A stretch of DNA of 64,000 nucleotides from an uncultured Oscillospiraceae bacterium (GTDB lineage Bacteria; Bacillota; Clostridia; Oscillospirales; Oscillospiraceae), in assembly GCA_947632175.1 (NCBI GenBank), contig CANROC010000015.1:1-64000 (forward strand), given 5' to 3'. Below the pieces are notes generated by a model. That model worked only from the letters and a program-made list of their open reading frames with translations. It was not told the DNA's origin and searched no databases. Position 1 is the stretch's first letter. Every line of letters starts with the position of its first letter. The translations under genes were made by a program, and so were the position numbers. Positions 16,778 through 24,951 of this stretch are shown one piece after another.

Positions 16778-16951
16778 CTACACTGTGGATTCTTTTCTTG
16801 CTGTCTTACTTATTTTTCGCAACTTTTTGCCATCGACAAAAATATCATGTCCGGCCTCTTGCAATTCTCTTTCAGTTTCCTGGTCATAGCGGCATTCTTC
16901 ATGTTCAGTATAGCAAATGACCTTCCCATTTCGTTTGACCTCATACCTCAT
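16778..16951 (-). CDS. Small hypothetical protein
   Basis: A 57-residue charged protein starting at ATG 16951 behind GGAGGTGAGC; a longer in-frame extension is not needed. Its start overlaps the stop of the next gene upstream by four bases. Ends KLRKISKTARKE. No family recognised. Confidence 0.65.
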   Translation of the reverse strand: MRYEVKRNGKVICYTEHEECRYDQETERELQEAGHDIFVDGKKLRKISKTARKESTV

Positions 16952-17208
16952 ACGCTCACCTCCACAATCCTCTCCACAGCCTGAGGGTACTCTTTCCTCC
17001 AAAGTGTAATCAGCCACTCGGGAGCTTCCACAAACACAAACTCCCCCGGCCTTACTCCGAGATACTCCCAATTGGCACACAGTCCGCTGACAGCACCACG
17101 AGGATTAGATTTTGCTTCATATACCTTGCCTCGACGAAGGACCGTACCTGGCTTCGCAAGAAACAGCAATTCAGGACGAGCATTTTCTAACATTCTAATT
17201 TTAATCAT
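16948..17208 (-). CDS. Small hypothetical protein
   Basis: An 86-residue protein with a compact sequence including PGTVLRRGKVYEAKSNPRG and a Trp-rich tail, possibly a small beta-barrel. Translationally coupled to the downstream 57-residue gene. The interval 17209-17433 upstream shows no gene. Confidence 0.65.
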   Translation of the reverse strand: MIKIRMLENARPELLFLAKPGTVLRRGKVYEAKSNPRGAVSGLCANWEYLGVRPGEFVFVEAPEWLITLWRKEYPQAVERIVEVSV

Positions 17209-17433
17209 ACAGCACCCACATCTTTCCGATATACCCTTTGGAACTTTGCCAAGTATCTATCACTTTGAATCTCTTGCCAATACCATCGCCATGCTCCGTA
17301 GGCTTAATGCAAACCGTATGTATCTGTCTCAGGACAAGAAAGAAGTTTCCTCTCTTCCTGTTTTGTCAACTCTCTATTTGATATGTAATCTTTCATTTTA
17401 TGCTCACGATCTTTCCATTTTACAAATACAGAT

Positions 17434-18003
17434 TTACAAATACAGAGACAAGCCGTAAACAGAGCTATCCCATCCATTCATGCTTATGGCAGCAAACTGA
17501 TCATCACTGAGTTTTTTCCCAAGTCCCATACCAACAAAGTATTTTTTCCCGTGCATTTTTCCGCTGGAGATCTTGACCCAACCATGGTCCTCAAGATACT
17601 GTTCCGGGTCGCTGATTTTCTCCAACTCCCCCACTATTTTCTCAGCCAACGCGATATGGCCACCGTAGTCGCAGAAGAAAAACCGTCCGTCTGGAGCGAT
17701 CCACCCGAAGCGAGGCACATCGTCCTCCCGGACACTGACCCGTGGATGCTTGCTGGGTTGTTCAGGCGCATACCCCGCAATCGACTCGTCAATTTGTGCG
17801 AAGCTCACGTCCGAGAAGTTGCGATGGAAACTGGGAAAGGCCCAATGAAGAAAGATGGGATTGTAAGCCATAATGATACTTGCCGGGGAAACACCGCTGG
17901 TCACGAGCTGTTCCAGGAAACCGCTCACCTGCTTTTTCTCAAGCGCCTCCCAATGCCGGGCTCCATCAGGGGTTTCCCAGAGAAGAAGAATACTTGTCAT
18001 CAC
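17434..18003 (-). CDS. Hypothetical phage protein
   Basis: A 189-residue soluble protein with no recognised domain. The middle has RFGWIAPDGRFFFCDYGGHIALAEKI, a pattern seen in small phage proteins of unknown role. It lies 29 bases downstream of the nuclease gene and is probably co-transcribed. Confidence 0.7.
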   Translation of the reverse strand: MMTSILLLWETPDGARHWEALEKKQVSGFLEQLVTSGVSPASIIMAYNPIFLHWAFPSFHRNFSDVSFAQIDESIAGYAPEQPSKHPRVSVREDDVPRFGWIAPDGRFFFCDYGGHIALAEKIVGELEKISDPEQYLEDHGWVKISSGKMHGKKYFVGMGLGKKLSDDQFAAISMNGWDSSVYGLSLYL

Positions 18004-18032
18004 TCACCATCACTCTCTTCGAAAGGGTCTTT

Positions 18033-18791
18033 TCAGTGCATATGGTTATCGCCGGTAGCGTAGTCTATCTCAATACCAGGCTGTACATTGAAGCAGTACA
18101 CGCAGAACATAACGCCGGCGCCGTTATCCGCAACGGAGTAAGCCTCCATCAGAACGCCACGAGCAACAAGCTCGTCGCCTACAAAGATAGGTGTCACACG
18201 GTACAAAACGGGCTTACCGGTCGAAGCTATATAGTCCGCGACGTCGTTTTCAAAGCCGAGCATCCCGTCCACATTCATCGCACGAGTGCCTGTAATGAGG
18301 TTTTTCTCATTCGCGTTCTCCCCTGTCAGCTGGAACCCAATGAGATGACAACGGTTATATATATATCCGCCATCAACAAGGCTGGAATCATATTTGTTAT
18401 TTACCCAACCTGTGGGTTTCACGCGTGAAATACTCTCGCGCTCCTCAGTCGGCATTGTGTCTAAACTGACAAGTGCCTCTGCCGTTCCGCAACGGCCAAG
18501 AGCATCAAGCTCCGCATAGCTCTCGAAAGAATCAGAATCAACGTAAGAGTCAAGTTCGGAGTCTGTAAAAAAGGGAACATTGTCATTTACAACTACCCAC
18601 GGATATCCCTCATACTCAGGGAGATCAGACGCGAAAGTCTCTATGTCCTCAGAGACATACGACGGCACATATGTATAATCACCGCCCGGATCGTGAGGAA
18701 TCGCAAAATATACTGAGATAAAACCGATAATTGCAAAGATAGCCAAAAACGCTAAATAGAGAAGATTAGTCTTATTTATCTTTTTATTCAA
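18033..18791 (-). CDS. Membrane-anchored DNA/RNA non-specific endonuclease
   Basis: A 252-residue protein with one N-terminal membrane segment (about residues 10-30), so the catalytic part is probably outside the membrane. The nuclease core carries NRCHLIGF around residues 146-153, a variant of the DRGH motif with His149 as general base, and NEKNLITGTRAMN at 161-173, which supplies the metal-binding Asn. This matches EndA/NucA-type DNA-entry nucleases. In a phage it may degrade incoming or extracellular DNA, for example in superinfection exclusion; that is inference. Confidence 0.85.
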   Translation of the reverse strand: MNKKINKTNLLYLAFLAIFAIIGFISVYFAIPHDPGGDYTYVPSYVSEDIETFASDLPEYEGYPWVVVNDNVPFFTDSELDSYVDSDSFESYAELDALGRCGTAEALVSLDTMPTEERESISRVKPTGWVNNKYDSSLVDGGYIYNRCHLIGFQLTGENANEKNLITGTRAMNVDGMLGFENDVADYIASTGKPVLYRVTPIFVGDELVARGVLMEAYSVADNGAGVMFCVYCFNVQPGIEIDYATGDNHMH

Positions 18792-18796
18792 TGTAA

Positions 18797-19432
18797 TTAC
18801 TCCTTTTCTTTTTCTTTAAAGTCATCAAACAACCAAAAATGTTTGTTACCAGTCAGACAGTTATATGGGGCGCATGTACCACTGGCCTCATCGTACTCCC
18901 CTTTCGTTTCCCAGTCGTCTGCGTTGACACTCGTTTGGTTCCAACCGACGGCAATGATATCAGGGTCGGCCAAGATACTCTGTAAGATACTGACTTGTTC
19001 TGAAAGATTAGTCTCCCATTTGTCTTCCTCACGCTCAAACTCTTGCATCGCCTCTATGACACGGCGGATATTGCACTTTCTCACCAAGCAATTATCAAAG
19101 GTAGTGGAAAGAACGATCCTGTCTGAGAGAGGCACGCTTGGGTCGTCCGCAAGGGACCATATGGCCTGGATCGGGTCGGCTGAGGAACCAGAGAGATTGA
19201 AACTTGGTATTACTCGAGTCGGCAAATATCCGCATATGCGACGGATATCATCGTCGGTCATTTCCGGCCTATACCACGATTCCTTGAGCAAATCATCGGG
19301 ACGGTACGGGGGAAGATACCTGAATTCCATAATTCGCCAGATCGCCATGGCGCCAAGCCAAGAGTTTCTGACTTCGCCAGCTTTATGGGCAAAGCCGGAG
19401 GAATCGAAGGAGAAGATATGGACGAAACTCAC
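18797..19432 (-). CDS. Hypothetical protein preceding the nuclease
   Basis: A 211-residue protein, start GTG at 19432 behind AGAGGTAAT. Rich in Trp, Asp and Glu with a charged C-terminus (FKEKEKE). No family recognised. It is the first gene after promoter copy 5, and the nuclease gene follows five bases after it, so the two are co-transcribed and perhaps functionally linked. Confidence 0.7.
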   Translation of the reverse strand: MSFVHIFSFDSSGFAHKAGEVRNSWLGAMAIWRIMEFRYLPPYRPDDLLKESWYRPEMTDDDIRRICGYLPTRVIPSFNLSGSSADPIQAIWSLADDPSVPLSDRIVLSTTFDNCLVRKCNIRRVIEAMQEFEREEDKWETNLSEQVSILQSILADPDIIAVGWNQTSVNADDWETKGEYDEASGTCAPYNCLTGNKHFWLFDDFKEKEKE

Positions 19433-19459
19433 AGGAAATTACCTCTTTTTTCTTGATAT

Positions 19460-19493
19460 ACTGTTATACGCAAATCATTGAAAATCTATATCA
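19460..19493 (-). promoter_or_regulatory. Element promoter motif, copy 5
   Basis: Minus strand GATATAGATTTT, then TTTGCGTATAACAGT about 13 bp on. It starts 28 bp upstream of the 18797-19432 gene and lies directly after the terminator at 19501-19530. Confidence 0.7.
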
Positions 19494-19500
19494 TCAAAAG

Positions 19501-19530
19501 AAAAAAGACTCCAGAGTTTCCTCTGGAGTC
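19501..19530 (-). terminator. Intrinsic terminator
   Basis: Perfect 10-bp stem GACTCCAGAG/CTCTGGAGTC with a 4-nt loop. On the minus strand it is followed by TTTTTTCTTTT. It ends the 19653-20994 gene group. Confidence 0.92.
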
Positions 19531-19652
19531 TGCCGAAAATAATTTAATCCCAATAAGTCAATCAACAAAATTGAATATGGGAGCATACTGCCTTTCGCGC
19601 ATCTGTTCCAGCCACTGTTGGCAGTCAGCATGTGTTGTCCCTTTTCTTGGAT

Positions 19653-19907
19653 TTAAAGTGAAATAGGTTCGTATTTTTCCTTCTCATAAACAAAGGGACC
19701 TTTTCCATGAGAGTTCTCCCGCTCAAGATGATATTCTCTGTAGTTCTTCAACCTCAAGCGAGTGCAAACGCGGGCGGCACTGCCATATGTGCGATACGTG
19801 GTATCTTCGTTTTCGAATGTTCCGTCAGTGACATAGCCGCCCTTACGGAGAAGATAACTCTTGCCAGCATGAGGACCTGTTTCATAGGTAACTTTGATCA
19901 GAAACAT
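19653..19907 (-). CDS. Small hypothetical protein
   Basis: An 84-residue basic protein; ATG at 19907 with GAGGTG upstream, overlapping the end of the preceding gene's control region. Contains GPHAGKSYLLRKGGYV; no family recognised. Last gene before the terminator at 19501-19530. Confidence 0.7.
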   Translation of the reverse strand: MFLIKVTYETGPHAGKSYLLRKGGYVTDGTFENEDTTYRTYGSAARVCTRLRLKNYREYHLERENSHGKGPFVYEKEKYEPISL

Positions 19908-19917
19908 TGTTCGCACC

Positions 19918-20442
19918 TCACAGTCTCAAAAGCCGGATTTCCTCGAAGGAGTGGTCCAGCACTCCCTCGAGCATTTTCCCAAGGAACAAATAGCCCGTCC
20001 CCGGTTCAGTACTTTCAAGCCCTCTTGCGTACCCAATTGCGTTCTCGATCATTACTCTGATAATGTGCTCGTCCGCAAAGACATACGCGGAAAAGAGCCA
20101 GTCAAAGAACTCGTCATCGTCGTAGATTTCGCTGATACCAAGAAGTTTAGGCAGCGAGGTCTGATAGGTATCTGAAATAGAAACAGCGTAGACCTTGTTT
20201 CCGTCGCAGAAGGCGCATTCGCCGTCCTCATTGAGGCGGATGCTTTCCCACTCGCGGAACATTTCCTGAACGTCCTCAAAGATGTATACCGTCGTTGTTT
20301 CGTGATATGCGTCAGCCGCAGACACAAACCACTGGCCGGAATCCAGCTTGATATACAAGGCCTTTGTTCTTTTATAGCAAACATACCAGCCCTCAGCGGA
20401 CTGCCTCAATTTGCTCGGGAAACCAGTTTTCATTGTCCGCAT
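19918..20442 (-). CDS. Hypothetical phage protein
   Basis: A 174-residue acidic protein rich in Tyr, Phe and Glu. A CAFCDG motif near residue 76 is a lone Cys pair, not enough for a zinc site call. No family recognised. Tightly packed between two other minus-strand genes. Confidence 0.7.
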   Translation of the reverse strand: MRTMKTGFPSKLRQSAEGWYVCYKRTKALYIKLDSGQWFVSAADAYHETTTVYIFEDVQEMFREWESIRLNEDGECAFCDGNKVYAVSISDTYQTSLPKLLGISEIYDDDEFFDWLFSAYVFADEHIIRVMIENAIGYARGLESTEPGTGYLFLGKMLEGVLDHSFEEIRLLRL

Positions 20443-20445
20443 ACT

Positions 20446-20727
20446 TCACTGCTCCTCGTCTACGCCATTGTCCACGATATTGATCGTGTATCCATCAATG
20501 GACCCGGTATCCAAATCGACATCGCCGTAGTCAGCGTCGATTTTCAGCTTTCCACACAGGTCGTCGACAATGCAGTCCGGGATATAGGAGTCGCCGCGAA
20601 TGATGACTCGGCCATCCAGAAACATTTTCTTGATGATATCCGTGTCTCCGTTCAGCAGATTGAGAATTTCGTCTTGGGTCAGGTCTACACTGACACCAAG
20701 CCTGAACCAAACATTTGTTTTTCCCAT
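20446..20727 (-). CDS. Small acidic hypothetical protein
   Basis: A 93-residue protein, very acidic in its C-terminal half. I chose ATG 20727 because GGAGAATG lies at proper spacing; a Met-Arg-rich extension upstream is less likely. Contains LTQDEILNLLNGD. No family recognised. Confidence 0.65.
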   Translation of the reverse strand: MGKTNVWFRLGVSVDLTQDEILNLLNGDTDIIKKMFLDGRVIIRGDSYIPDCIVDDLCGKLKIDADYGDVDLDTGSIDGYTINIVDNGVDEEQ

Positions 20728-20793
20728 TTTTGTCATTCTCCTTTTTTTGGGCATCCGCATTTCTATGCAGATGCCATTTATTTTTTTGTTGTG

Positions 20794-20994
20794 TTAGGCC
20801 ACTTCGGTAGGAAGCCCGCAAAGTTCGATCCGAGTGGCAGAAACAAGACCGTGTTCCTGCTTGTACCTATAAGCCAGGTTGCACTTGGCCTGCTTCGCGG
20901 AAACAGCATACGTTTTACCCTTCCAGTTGTTCGCCACAACTGTGTTAAAGTTTTTGACAGCTCCAACGTATGTATAGAGCTTCTTTTCTGCCAT
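20794..20994 (-). CDS. Conserved small phage protein
   Basis: A 66-residue basic protein of the type MAEKKLYTYVGAVKNF...YAVSAKQAKCNLAYRYK, a pattern I associate with small proteins in clostridial phages; function unknown. Strong ribosome binding site AAGGAGGAAAA. First gene of the leftward group starting at the divergent promoter region. Confidence 0.75.
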   Translation of the reverse strand: MAEKKLYTYVGAVKNFNTVVANNWKGKTYAVSAKQAKCNLAYRYKQEHGLVSATRIELCGLPTEVA

Positions 20995-21039
20995 GATCTG
21001 TTTTCCTCCTTATTGCTTTTTTCCAAATAAATTGGTTAT

Positions 21040-21072
21040 TTGTACTTACGCATAAAAGGAAAATAATATTAT
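21040..21072 (-). promoter_or_regulatory. Element promoter motif, copy 6 (leftward)
   Basis: Minus strand AATAATATTATTTT then TATGCGTAAGTACAAAT, a slightly diverged copy. It drives the 20994-to-19653 gene group and lies back to back with a rightward variant. Confidence 0.55.
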
Positions 21073-21096
21073 TTTTGAAAAAAACGTATATTTCAG
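21062..21096 (+). promoter_or_regulatory. Rightward variant of the element promoter
   Basis: Plus strand AATATTATTTTT followed by AACGTATATTTCAGTA, a diverged form of the same layout. It is about 40 bp upstream of the first rightward gene at 21134 and shares its AT-rich box with copy 6, forming a divergent promoter pair. Confidence 0.4.
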
Positions 21097-21133
21097 TAAC
21101 CATAAAAACAGGAAGAAACAGAGGTAAGGATAA

Positions 21134-21610
21134 ATGACATTATTGGTAAACCTTATGGCCGTCGAAGTGGATATTGATGAATACAATGTCCGCAAAGAAA
21201 TAGACGACTTAAAAGAGGCTGTTATTCGCGGAGTAAAAGCGTTTATGCAGGATGCGTTTCCAAATGTACGGTGTTTTGTTAAATCAGTTACAGTCGCGGA
21301 AACCAGCGCAGAGACTAATAAGATCAAAAACACGGCTAAGAACTGGAATAAGGATATTCGAAGTCGTTTTATGAAGGCTCTGGAAAATGTAAATCTTTTA
21401 GCCAGATTTCACTCTGACCAAACTCATGCATTAGCCCAAGCAGCCAGAGAGATGGACGACGAATTCTTCCCCGGAGGCAGAATGGGTCTGATTTACCTCA
21501 AAGGATACTACTCCGTTGCAGGCACATTTATGACCGATGAACTCTGGAGCAACATCCAGCAGAGTCCAAAGGAATACGCAATCATTGAGATGGAATGTGA
21601 GGATAGATAA
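21134..21610 (+). CDS. Hypothetical phage protein
   Basis: A 158-residue helical protein, no recognised family. ATG preceded by GAGGTAAGGATAA. First gene of the rightward half of the element. Confidence 0.75.
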   Translation: MTLLVNLMAVEVDIDEYNVRKEIDDLKEAVIRGVKAFMQDAFPNVRCFVKSVTVAETSAETNKIKNTAKNWNKDIRSRFMKALENVNLLARFHSDQTHALAQAAREMDDEFFPGGRMGLIYLKGYYSVAGTFMTDELWSNIQQSPKEYAIIEMECEDR

Positions 21611-21669
21611 GCAATTATCTCTCCCCTATCTTAAAAACAAATGTCCGCTGGACAGAAAGGATCATAAAC

Positions 21670-22434
21670 ATGAAAAGAATAAACATTAATGAGGTTCAAA
21701 ATTTCGCGATCTCAAAAGCGTTCGGCAAACCTGTCCTGATAACCTCCTCGCGCATCGACCCTCATACGGTCCCCGATAATGTGTTTCTGTATGAGATCGA
21801 TGATAATGATCCAAGGGAGATGGTACTGTGCGAGAGGGCCGGTTGTTTTCAGTATAGCGTCATCTCTGCTTCAAAGATCGCGCTGTACGGTCAATACAAA
21901 TGTCGAAGAGTCCCTAAAAACTGCGATCTTATTACAGATTACGCGACCGTAACGCTGGAGGACTACTGCAAGGCTCAGAATGTTTCCCTCTCAAGGCCTT
22001 ACTGCCACATTTCCATAAGGGAGCCCAAGCTGCCCGATGAGGAAAAGATGTTCTATGCGTTCTGTGAACATGATATGGACGACCCTGTTATAAAGGCCCG
22101 TATCGGTCACGTTCGGATAGACTTCGGCGACGGAGGAGATAGACTCTGGCATAGCTGGTGGGAACAGAACGGAAATGAGGACTTAAATACTCTTGAGTTC
22201 AAGTCCGACCTAGCTAAAGTCGTTGACAACTTGCGGCGCTGTGTTCTGAAGGACATGTCCTCCATGCGCTCCTACTGCTACAGTAACGGAACACCGCTGC
22301 CTGGCAGCAGAGATTACTACGGGTTCGTGGTAGAGACGGAAGAGTATGTGTACTACCTTCGTACTACATATATCCAAGGCGACTACAACGCCTATCTGAA
22401 CTGCTTTAAGAAGTCTTTGCTTCCGGAGGTGTGA
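21670..22434 (+). CDS. Hypothetical phage protein
   Basis: A 254-residue protein rich in Cys, Tyr and Asp, with GAAAGGATC ahead of the ATG. No known domain seen. The next gene starts one base after its stop, so they are co-translated. Confidence 0.75.
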   Translation: MKRININEVQNFAISKAFGKPVLITSSRIDPHTVPDNVFLYEIDDNDPREMVLCERAGCFQYSVISASKIALYGQYKCRRVPKNCDLITDYATVTLEDYCKAQNVSLSRPYCHISIREPKLPDEEKMFYAFCEHDMDDPVIKARIGHVRIDFGDGGDRLWHSWWEQNGNEDLNTLEFKSDLAKVVDNLRRCVLKDMSSMRSYCYSNGTPLPGSRDYYGFVVETEEYVYYLRTTYIQGDYNAYLNCFKKSLLPEV

Positions 22435-22435
22435 T

Positions 22436-22723
22436 ATGGACTGGCATACGACACTCGTCGCTATCCTCTATACCTTGGAAAAGGACTCGATTCGTGACCG
22501 GCTGACAAGCTCGTCTTGTGTGCGTTGCGTGTGGGACATTGCCGGGCTCTTTGTAGACCTGGACCTCGCCCACGAAAACGGCGCCGTTACGGACCAGATT
22601 TGTCTGTACGCCATCCCGGATGACGAATCCCCCAGCAAAGAGGATTGGCTTGAAGCCATAGAGGTCGCCAAAGGCGTAGCCAGCGAACTCAATGTCGTTC
22701 TTGAAATAGAGGATGCGCAATGA
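22436..22723 (+). CDS. Small acidic hypothetical protein
   Basis: A 95-residue acidic protein starting directly after the previous stop and overlapping the next gene by four bases. No family recognised. Overlap on both sides supports a real operon member. Confidence 0.75.
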   Translation: MDWHTTLVAILYTLEKDSIRDRLTSSSCVRCVWDIAGLFVDLDLAHENGAVTDQICLYAIPDDESPSKEDWLEAIEVAKGVASELNVVLEIEDAQ

Positions 22724-23091
22724 GTAAGAAAAACGTTCTTGAACGTATAGACGATGTGCTTGAACTCGTCTGCGCTCAGGCACTGGATATGTGGGACAGC
22801 GAGGTACCTGTTTCTTGTACATATGTGGCTAAGCAGCTCGGAATATCCCTGTATGCGGCGCGGACATGTATGCACAAACTGGCCGAGGATGGCTACGTTG
22901 TCAAGGACAGCTACGTATATGTCCCTGACGACGATTTCCCCAGCGCCCCGTATAACGGCTGGCATATGACACCGAAAGCAAAGGAAACAGACGCGTTCCA
23001 AAAGGCATCCTTGCGCGAGGCTCAGCTTTGCGCTAAGTGCTTTGAAGGAACCGTTGAAGAATGGATGAACATTCACAGGAAATACAGTTAA
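22720..23091 (+). CDS. Winged-helix-like DNA-binding protein
   Basis: A 123-residue protein with a helix-turn-helix-like segment VAKQLGISLYAARTCMHKLAEDGYV at about residues 36-60, the pattern of winged-helix proteins. The C-terminal half has a single CAKC pair. Probable small regulator of the element; target unknown. Confidence 0.7.
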   Translation: MSKKNVLERIDDVLELVCAQALDMWDSEVPVSCTYVAKQLGISLYAARTCMHKLAEDGYVVKDSYVYVPDDDFPSAPYNGWHMTPKAKETDAFQKASLREAQLCAKCFEGTVEEWMNIHRKYS

Positions 23092-23130
23092 GGGCCTGGG
23101 GTAACCCAGGTCCAGAAAGGAGAATATAAA

Positions 23131-23880
23131 ATGCTGAGTATCTATGACGCACAGCAGTATGTAAAACATTTTGAACAGGAGATGGGCGATAACGCCTATG
23201 TCAAGCTGTCTGAAGACGGTAAATCGATTCTGAGCTACAAGACAGGCGAAAACCTTGGCAGTATCGAACGGTTTACCCAAATCCTTCGCAAACACCTCCA
23301 CTGCGACTTCGAGTTGATTTGGAGTTGTCACGCAAGCCTGGATGAGATATATAGATGCCGCCAGTGCGGTACGGTCATCTTCGGTGGTGACGATGAGGAG
23401 CGCTATGATCCTAACGAACGGTGCCCCACCTGTTGCCACGATCCGTCCGTTTGTCATAACGAATACTGGACGGCCGAAGATATCCAGAATGATCCCGACA
23501 AGGCGAAGACCATCCAGATGTATGAGGAGTTGGCCAAGAGAGAGAAAGAGGCTGAGATACGCCGCCAGAAGCGCGGAGGACTTTATGATCACGAGAGATG
23601 GATCGGTCACATCAAGACTAAGAAACGTCTCTTCACGTTCAAGCACCTGTGCTTCGGATGGGGCGTGAAAGGGATGAAGAAGGACCGCTTCTTGCGGGTA
23701 AGCTGCTCTATCAAAGACGAGGATGGCCTGAGCTATTCTATGGGACGCGATAGGGGCTTTTCCTTTGATATTCCCCTCAACTTCTACGCTTTCTACATTC
23801 GGTATATCCATCCCTACAGCAAGAAATGCCCGCCCGAGATCAGAAAATATCACTTCTGGCAGAAAGCAACCGAGGCCTGA
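23131..23880 (+). CDS. Hypothetical protein with zinc ribbon
   Basis: A 249-residue protein. Residues about 74-108 contain CRQCG and CPTCC followed by a further Cys, a zinc-ribbon-like knuckle. The rest is basic and aromatic with no known domain. A strong AGAAAGGAG site precedes the ATG. Confidence 0.75.
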   Translation: MLSIYDAQQYVKHFEQEMGDNAYVKLSEDGKSILSYKTGENLGSIERFTQILRKHLHCDFELIWSCHASLDEIYRCRQCGTVIFGGDDEERYDPNERCPTCCHDPSVCHNEYWTAEDIQNDPDKAKTIQMYEELAKREKEAEIRRQKRGGLYDHERWIGHIKTKKRLFTFKHLCFGWGVKGMKKDRFLRVSCSIKDEDGLSYSMGRDRGFSFDIPLNFYAFYIRYIHPYSKKCPPEIRKYHFWQKATEA

Positions 23881-23894
23881 AGGAGGCACAGAAT

Positions 23895-24284
23895 ATGTAC
23901 GGATACAAAAATGCCCTGTTTATGGGCAAAAGGAAGGACAACGGCGAGTGGATCGAAGGCTATTGCGCCTATGACATGATAGCCAACGCCCTTGAGGACG
24001 TATCCAACGAGGTTGGAGAGGTCTACGGGGAGATTCCAGTCATCGGATTTGTCGATGTGGATCCCACCACGATATGCCAGTATATCGGTCGAGAGGACTG
24101 GAAGCACCGAAAAATCTTCGAGGGCCATATTCTTGATAACGGGAAGTTCCAGGGCGTGGTCGAGTGGCAGCCGGAAACCTGCCAATACGTGCTGCATCTC
24201 ACCCAGTACAACGACTTTATCCCGCTCAGTGACAGCTTGCTGGAAAAAGCAATCATTATCGGGCACATTCTCGATAAGAACTGA
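23895..24284 (+). CDS. YopX family protein
   Basis: A 129-residue protein with NALFMGKRKDNGEWIEGY at the N-terminus and TICQYIGREDWKHRKIFEGH in the middle, the YopX signature. Start ATG 23895 behind AGGAGGCAC; an in-frame extension would run into the upstream gene. Third YopX paralogue of the element. Confidence 0.85.
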   Translation: MYGYKNALFMGKRKDNGEWIEGYCAYDMIANALEDVSNEVGEVYGEIPVIGFVDVDPTTICQYIGREDWKHRKIFEGHILDNGKFQGVVEWQPETCQYVLHLTQYNDFIPLSDSLLEKAIIIGHILDKN

Positions 24285-24311
24285 GACAATAAAAGAAAGG
24301 AACCATAAAAA

Positions 24312-24830
24312 ATGAGCAATAAAACTTATGCCCCTGGAGATATCGTAAAACTTGGCGGTATCGAATTCGTGGTGCTTGACAACAACATGGCGGGAAGCTC
24401 CGCCGAGTCGGAGGTCCTGTTCATCCTGGCGCTGAAATCCCAGGGGCAGAGCCGGTTTGGTAACAGCAACAACTACGCCAACGGAGACCTGCGCGACGCG
24501 GTATGCAACTGGCTGGATGTCCTGGCAGACAGCGGAGTGGACATAGGCGCCATCAAGCCCAGGGTGTTGGACCTGACGACAACGGAAGGCTACAAGGGCT
24601 ACGGCTCTATCGAAGTCAAGGCAGCTCCCCTGACGATGGATGAGGCCCGGAAATATGCGGAAGTCATTCCCAACTGCAACGAAGCCACATGGCTGTCGAC
24701 GGGATGTTGCGCAGTAGCATCGTTCACGAACATCAATGGCGAGCCGGACATCGCCGTATGTTCGAAATCCTACGGTATCCGTCCCGCTGTGGTCGTCCCC
24801 ACTTCCCTCTTGGACCCCGAAGATGATTGA
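24312..24830 (+). CDS. DUF6273-like domain protein
   Basis: A 172-residue protein. The N-terminal part has a small beta domain (YAPGDIVKLGGIEFVVLD). The C-terminal part has a MDEARKYAEVIP segment, a WLSTG motif and the end motif GIRPAVVV typical of DUF6273-type domains found in gut Firmicutes and their phages. Function unknown. A 26-residue frame overlaps its end. Confidence 0.8.
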   Translation: MSNKTYAPGDIVKLGGIEFVVLDNNMAGSSAESEVLFILALKSQGQSRFGNSNNYANGDLRDAVCNWLDVLADSGVDIGAIKPRVLDLTTTEGYKGYGSIEVKAAPLTMDEARKYAEVIPNCNEATWLSTGCCAVASFTNINGEPDIAVCSKSYGIRPAVVVPTSLLDPEDD

Positions 24831-24903
24831 GACTGGACTCAAAGATATTCCTACGAAGGTCCTGCTCGAAGAGCTTCTCCGCAGGACCAATAAGAATAAG
24901 TAA
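24823..24903 (+). CDS. Very small ORF overlapping upstream gene
   Basis: A 26-residue frame (MIETGLKDIPTKVLLEELLR...) beginning eight bases before the end of the DUF6273-like gene. The amphipathic LLEELLRR helix and coupling to the upstream stop argue that it is translated. Function unknown. Confidence 0.5.
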   Translation: MIETGLKDIPTKVLLEELLRRTNKNK

Positions 24904-24911
24904 AAACAACA

Positions 24912-24939
24912 ACCCGGTCTTCTAAATAGAAGGCCGGGT
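24912..24939 (+). other. Hairpin
   Basis: ACCCGG-CTTCT paired with AGAAG-CCGGGT, about 11 bp, between the small ORF and the ATPase gene. No T-run follows, so it is not a normal terminator; it may be a processing or attenuation structure. Confidence 0.5.
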
Positions 24940-24951
24940 AAAAGGATGTGA

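Noticed and set aside
24912..24939. Intrinsic terminator after the 26-residue ORF
   Set aside because: Good stem, but followed by AAAAGG and not T; kept only as a hairpin.
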